A stretch of DNA of 64,000 nucleotides, taken from NCBI GenBank assembly GCA_037953625.1, contig CM075651.1, forward strand, positions 109,245,001-109,309,000, read 5' to 3'. The translations under genes and the position numbers were made by a program. The stretch comes from Crotalaria pallida (Eukaryota; Streptophyta; Magnoliopsida; Fabales; Fabaceae). Shown one piece after another: positions 61,618 through 64,000 of the stretch; position 1 is the stretch's first letter; each line of letters starts with the position of its first letter. The notes beneath the pieces are model-generated. The model did not search any database. It saw nothing but the letters and a program-made list of their open reading frames with translations, and had not been told where the DNA came from.

Positions 61618-64000
61618 GTTTAAAATCATTCTAAAGGTTCGTATATGTCCTTATACACATTTCTAGCCATGCTAAGCCTTTAGAATACTCTCTTAACCAT
61701 TCTACACTTGTTAGAACCTCCAAAGACTTATGCTACAACCTCTACATCCCTTGGGGACTCAAACAATGTTTAGGATCATTCTAATGGTTCTTATAAGTCC
61801 TAATACACATTCCTACACCATTCTAAGCCTTTAGAGTACTCTCTTAACCATTCTACACTTGTTAGAACCTCCAAGGACTCATGCTACACCCTCTACGTCC
61901 CTTGGGGTACCAAGGAATGTTTAGGATCATTCTAATGGTTATTATAAGTCCTAATACTCTTTCCTAGACCATTCTAAGCCTTTAGAATACTCTCTTAACC
62001 TTTCCACACTTGTTAGAACCTCCAAGGAATCATGCTACACCCTCTACGTCCCTTGGGGACTCAAGCATTGTTTAGGATCATTCAAATGGTTCTTATAAGT
62101 CCAAATACACATTCCTACACCATTCTAAGCCTTTAGAGTACTCTCTTAACCATTCTACACTTGTTAGAACCTCCATGGGCTCATGCTACACCCTCTATGT
62201 CCCTTGGGTAACATGCAATGTTTAGGATCATTCTAATGGTTATTATAAGTCCTAGTACTCATTCCTAGACCATTCTAAGCCTTTAGAATACTCTCTTAAC
62301 CATTCTACACATGTTAGAACTACCAAGGACTCATGCTTCACCCTCTACGTCCCTTGGGGACTCAAGCATTGTTTAGGATCATTCTAATGTTTCTTATAAG
62401 ACCTAATACACATTCCTAGACCATTGTAAGCCTTTAGAATACTCTCTTAACCATTCTACACTTGTTAGAACCTCCAAGGACTCATGCTACACCCTCTACG
62501 TCCCTTGGGGACTCAAGCATTGTTTAGGATCATTCTAATTGTTCTTATAAATAATAACACACATTCCTAGACCATTCTAAGCCTTTAGAGTACTCTCTTA
62601 ACCATTCTACACTTGTTAGAACCTCCAAGGACTCATGCTACACCCTCTACGTCCCTTGGGTAACATGCAATGTTTAGGATCATTCTAATGGTTATTATAA
62701 GTCCTAATACTCATTCCTAGACCATTCTAAGCCTTTAGAATACTCTCTTAACCTTTCCACAGTTGTTAGAACCTCCAAGGACTCATGCTACACCCTTTAC
62801 GTCACTTGGGGACTCAAGCATTGTTTAGTATCATTCTAATGGTTCTTATAAGTCCTAATACACATTCCTACACCATTCTAAGCCTTTAGAGTACTCTCTT
62901 AACCATTCTACACTTGTTAGAACCTCCAAGGACTCACGCTACACCCTCTACGTCCCTTGGGTACCATGCAATGTTTAGGATCATTCTAATGGTTATTATA
63001 AGTCCTAATACTCATTCCTAGACCATTCTAAGCCTTTAGAATACTCTCTTAACCATTCTACACCTTTTAGAACCTCCAAGGACTCATGCTAGACCCATTA
63101 CATCCCTTGGGGACTCTAGCATTGTTTAGGATCATTCTAATTGTTCTTTTAAGTCCTAACACACATTCCTAGACCATTCTAAGCCTTTAGAGTACTCTCT
63201 TAACCATTCTAAACTTGTTAGAACCTCCAAGGACTCATGCTACACCCTCTACGTCCCTTGGGGTACCACGCAATGTTTAAAATCATTCTAAAGGTTCGTA
63301 TATGTCCTTATACACATTTCTAGCCATGCTAAGCCTTTAGAATACTCTCTTAACCATTCTACACTTGTTAGAACCTCCAAAGACTTATGCTACAACCTCT
63401 ACATCCCTTGGGGACTCAAACAATGTTTAGGATCATTCTAATGGTTCTTATAAGTCCTAATACACATTCCTACACCATTATAAGCCTTTAGAGTACTCTC
63501 TTAACCATTCTACACTTGTTAGAACCTCCAAGGACTCATGCTACACCCTCTACGTCCCTTGGGGTACCAAGGAATGTTTAGGATCATTCTAATGGTTATT
63601 ATAAGTCCTAATACTCTTTCCTAGACCATTCTAAGCCTTTAGAATACTCTCTTAACCTTTCCACACTTGTTAGAACCTCCAAGGAATCATGCTACACCCT
63701 CTACGTCCCTTGGGGACTCAAGCATTGTTTAGGATCATTCAAATGGTTCTTATAAGTCCAAATACACATTCCTACACCATTCTAAGCCTTTAGAGTACTC
63801 TCTTAACCATTCTACACTTGTTAGAACCTCCATGGGCTCATGCTACACCCTCTATGTCCCTTGGGTAACATGCAATGTTTAGGATCATTCTAATGGTTAT
63901 TATAAGTCCTAGTACTCATTCCTAGACCATTCTAAGCCTTTAGAATACTCTCTTAACCATTCTACACATGTTAGAACTACCAAGGACTCATGCTTCACCC
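61618..64000 (+). repeat. Second type of 11-monomer HOR, 1,657 bp, 1.4 copies
   Basis: The full copy is 61,618-63,274; a second runs from 63,275 to the window edge. The order is: u1 (TACCACGC); CCTACACC with CAAGGAATG; CTCTTTCC with AAGGAATC; TCATTCAAATGG with CCATGGGCTC; CCTAGTACTC with GAACTACC and GCTTCACCC; ATGTTTCTTATAAGACC; TATAAATAATAAC; CACAGTTG; ACTCACGCTAC; CCCATTACATC; CTTTTAAGTCC. It has the same length as the 14-21 kb HOR but a different composition. In the overlap I see one difference (CCATTCTAAG near 61,823 against CCATTATAAG near 63,477). The array continues past base 64,000. Confidence 0.85.

Larger units (their letters stand above)
1..64000 (+). repeat. 151-bp satellite DNA array, ~425 head-to-tail monomers
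   Basis: The whole window is a tandem array. Starting each monomer at the conserved GTTTAGGATC, early starts fall at 5, 156, 307, 458, 609, 760, 911 and 1,061, a step of 151 or 150 bp, and the same step holds to the last start at 63,877. All monomers read in the same orientation. The consensus is about 41% GC, with an AT-richer first two thirds and a C/G-richer end (CCTCTACGTCCCTTGGGG). Distances between 48 diagnostic monomers are all near-integer multiples of 150.6 bp, so no transposon or unique sequence interrupts the array. Both ends are cut inside a monomer. Known arrays like this are centromeric, pericentromeric or subtelomeric heterochromatin; which of these applies here is inference. 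I do not recognise the family. No stretch of the window holds a credible gene. Confidence 0.99.

Noticed and set aside
1..64000. CRISPR-like array of direct repeats
   Set aside because: The whole 151-bp unit is repeated with no unique spacers, and there are no cas genes.
1..64000. CENP-B box
   Set aside because: No match to the TTCG-TGGAA-CGGGA core was found. The only TTCG is in u1 (GTTCGTATATG), and its context does not fit.
1..64000. A previously undescribed gene system or operon
   Set aside because: There is no coding sequence on either strand beyond short read-throughs of the repeat. Interest lies only in the satellite's organisation.
1..64000. Assignment to a named satellite family or species
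   Set aside because: I do not recognise the monomer, and guessing from unit length alone would be unsupported. A library search with the consensus would be decisive.

Overview
The window is one uninterrupted tandem satellite array. From base 1 to base 64,000 it consists of a ~151-bp monomer repeated head-to-tail in a single orientation, about 425 copies (64,000 / ~150.7). Both window edges fall inside monomers: it opens at monomer position 148 and closes at position 124, taking the conserved GTTTAGGATC as position 1. The array therefore continues beyond both ends. I find no protein-coding gene, tRNA, rRNA, transposon, CRISPR array or other unique sequence. Spacings between diagnostic monomers are always whole multiples of 150-151 bp, which leaves no room for an insertion of more than a few bases.

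Homogeneous satellite over tens of kilobases, with kilobase-scale higher-order repeats (HORs), points to eukaryotic centromeric or pericentromeric (less likely subtelomeric) heterochromatin. The monomer is about 41% GC and has one consensus CpG that is often seen as TpG or CpA, as expected for a methylated genome. The unit length is typical of plant or animal centromere satellites. I do not recognise the family and cannot name the species; a plant is my weak guess.

Three levels of organisation are visible. (1) Inside the monomer, fragments of a ~30-31-bp module suggest an older internal duplication. (2) Monomers mostly alternate between an A-like form (TTTAGAGTACTC, ACACATTCC) and a B-like form (TTTAGAATACTC, CTCATTCC or CTTTCC), so the real unit is often a ~301-bp dimer. 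A third, divergent 150-bp subtype (here 'u1': GTTTAAAATC, GTTCGTATATG) marks HOR phase. (3) Monomers are grouped into local HORs whose length changes along the window.

Layout: 1-6,710 holds large nested duplications (offset 4,222 bp = 28 monomers). 6,639-9,021 and 10,105-12,512 are 8-mers (1,206 and 1,204 bp). 14,170-20,796 is four copies of an 11-mer (1,657 bp), one internally rearranged. 26,522-31,886 holds a 6-mer (904 bp) nested in a 16-mer duplication (2,411 bp). 31,796-36,318 is a 12-mer (1,809 bp) twice plus half a copy. 38,974-44,585 holds dispersed duplications (offset 3,916 bp). 44,699-48,214 holds a very recent 903-bp duplication and an 8-mer pair. 50,625-52,930 is repeated 9,788 bp downstream. 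54,660-58,866 is a 12-mer (1,806 bp), 59,208-61,617 an 8-mer pair (1,205 bp), and 61,618-64,000 a second, differently composed 11-mer (1,657 bp). Intervals between are mixed monomers without clean HOR order. Domain boundaries come from reading by eye and are good to roughly one monomer unless a precise phase is given.
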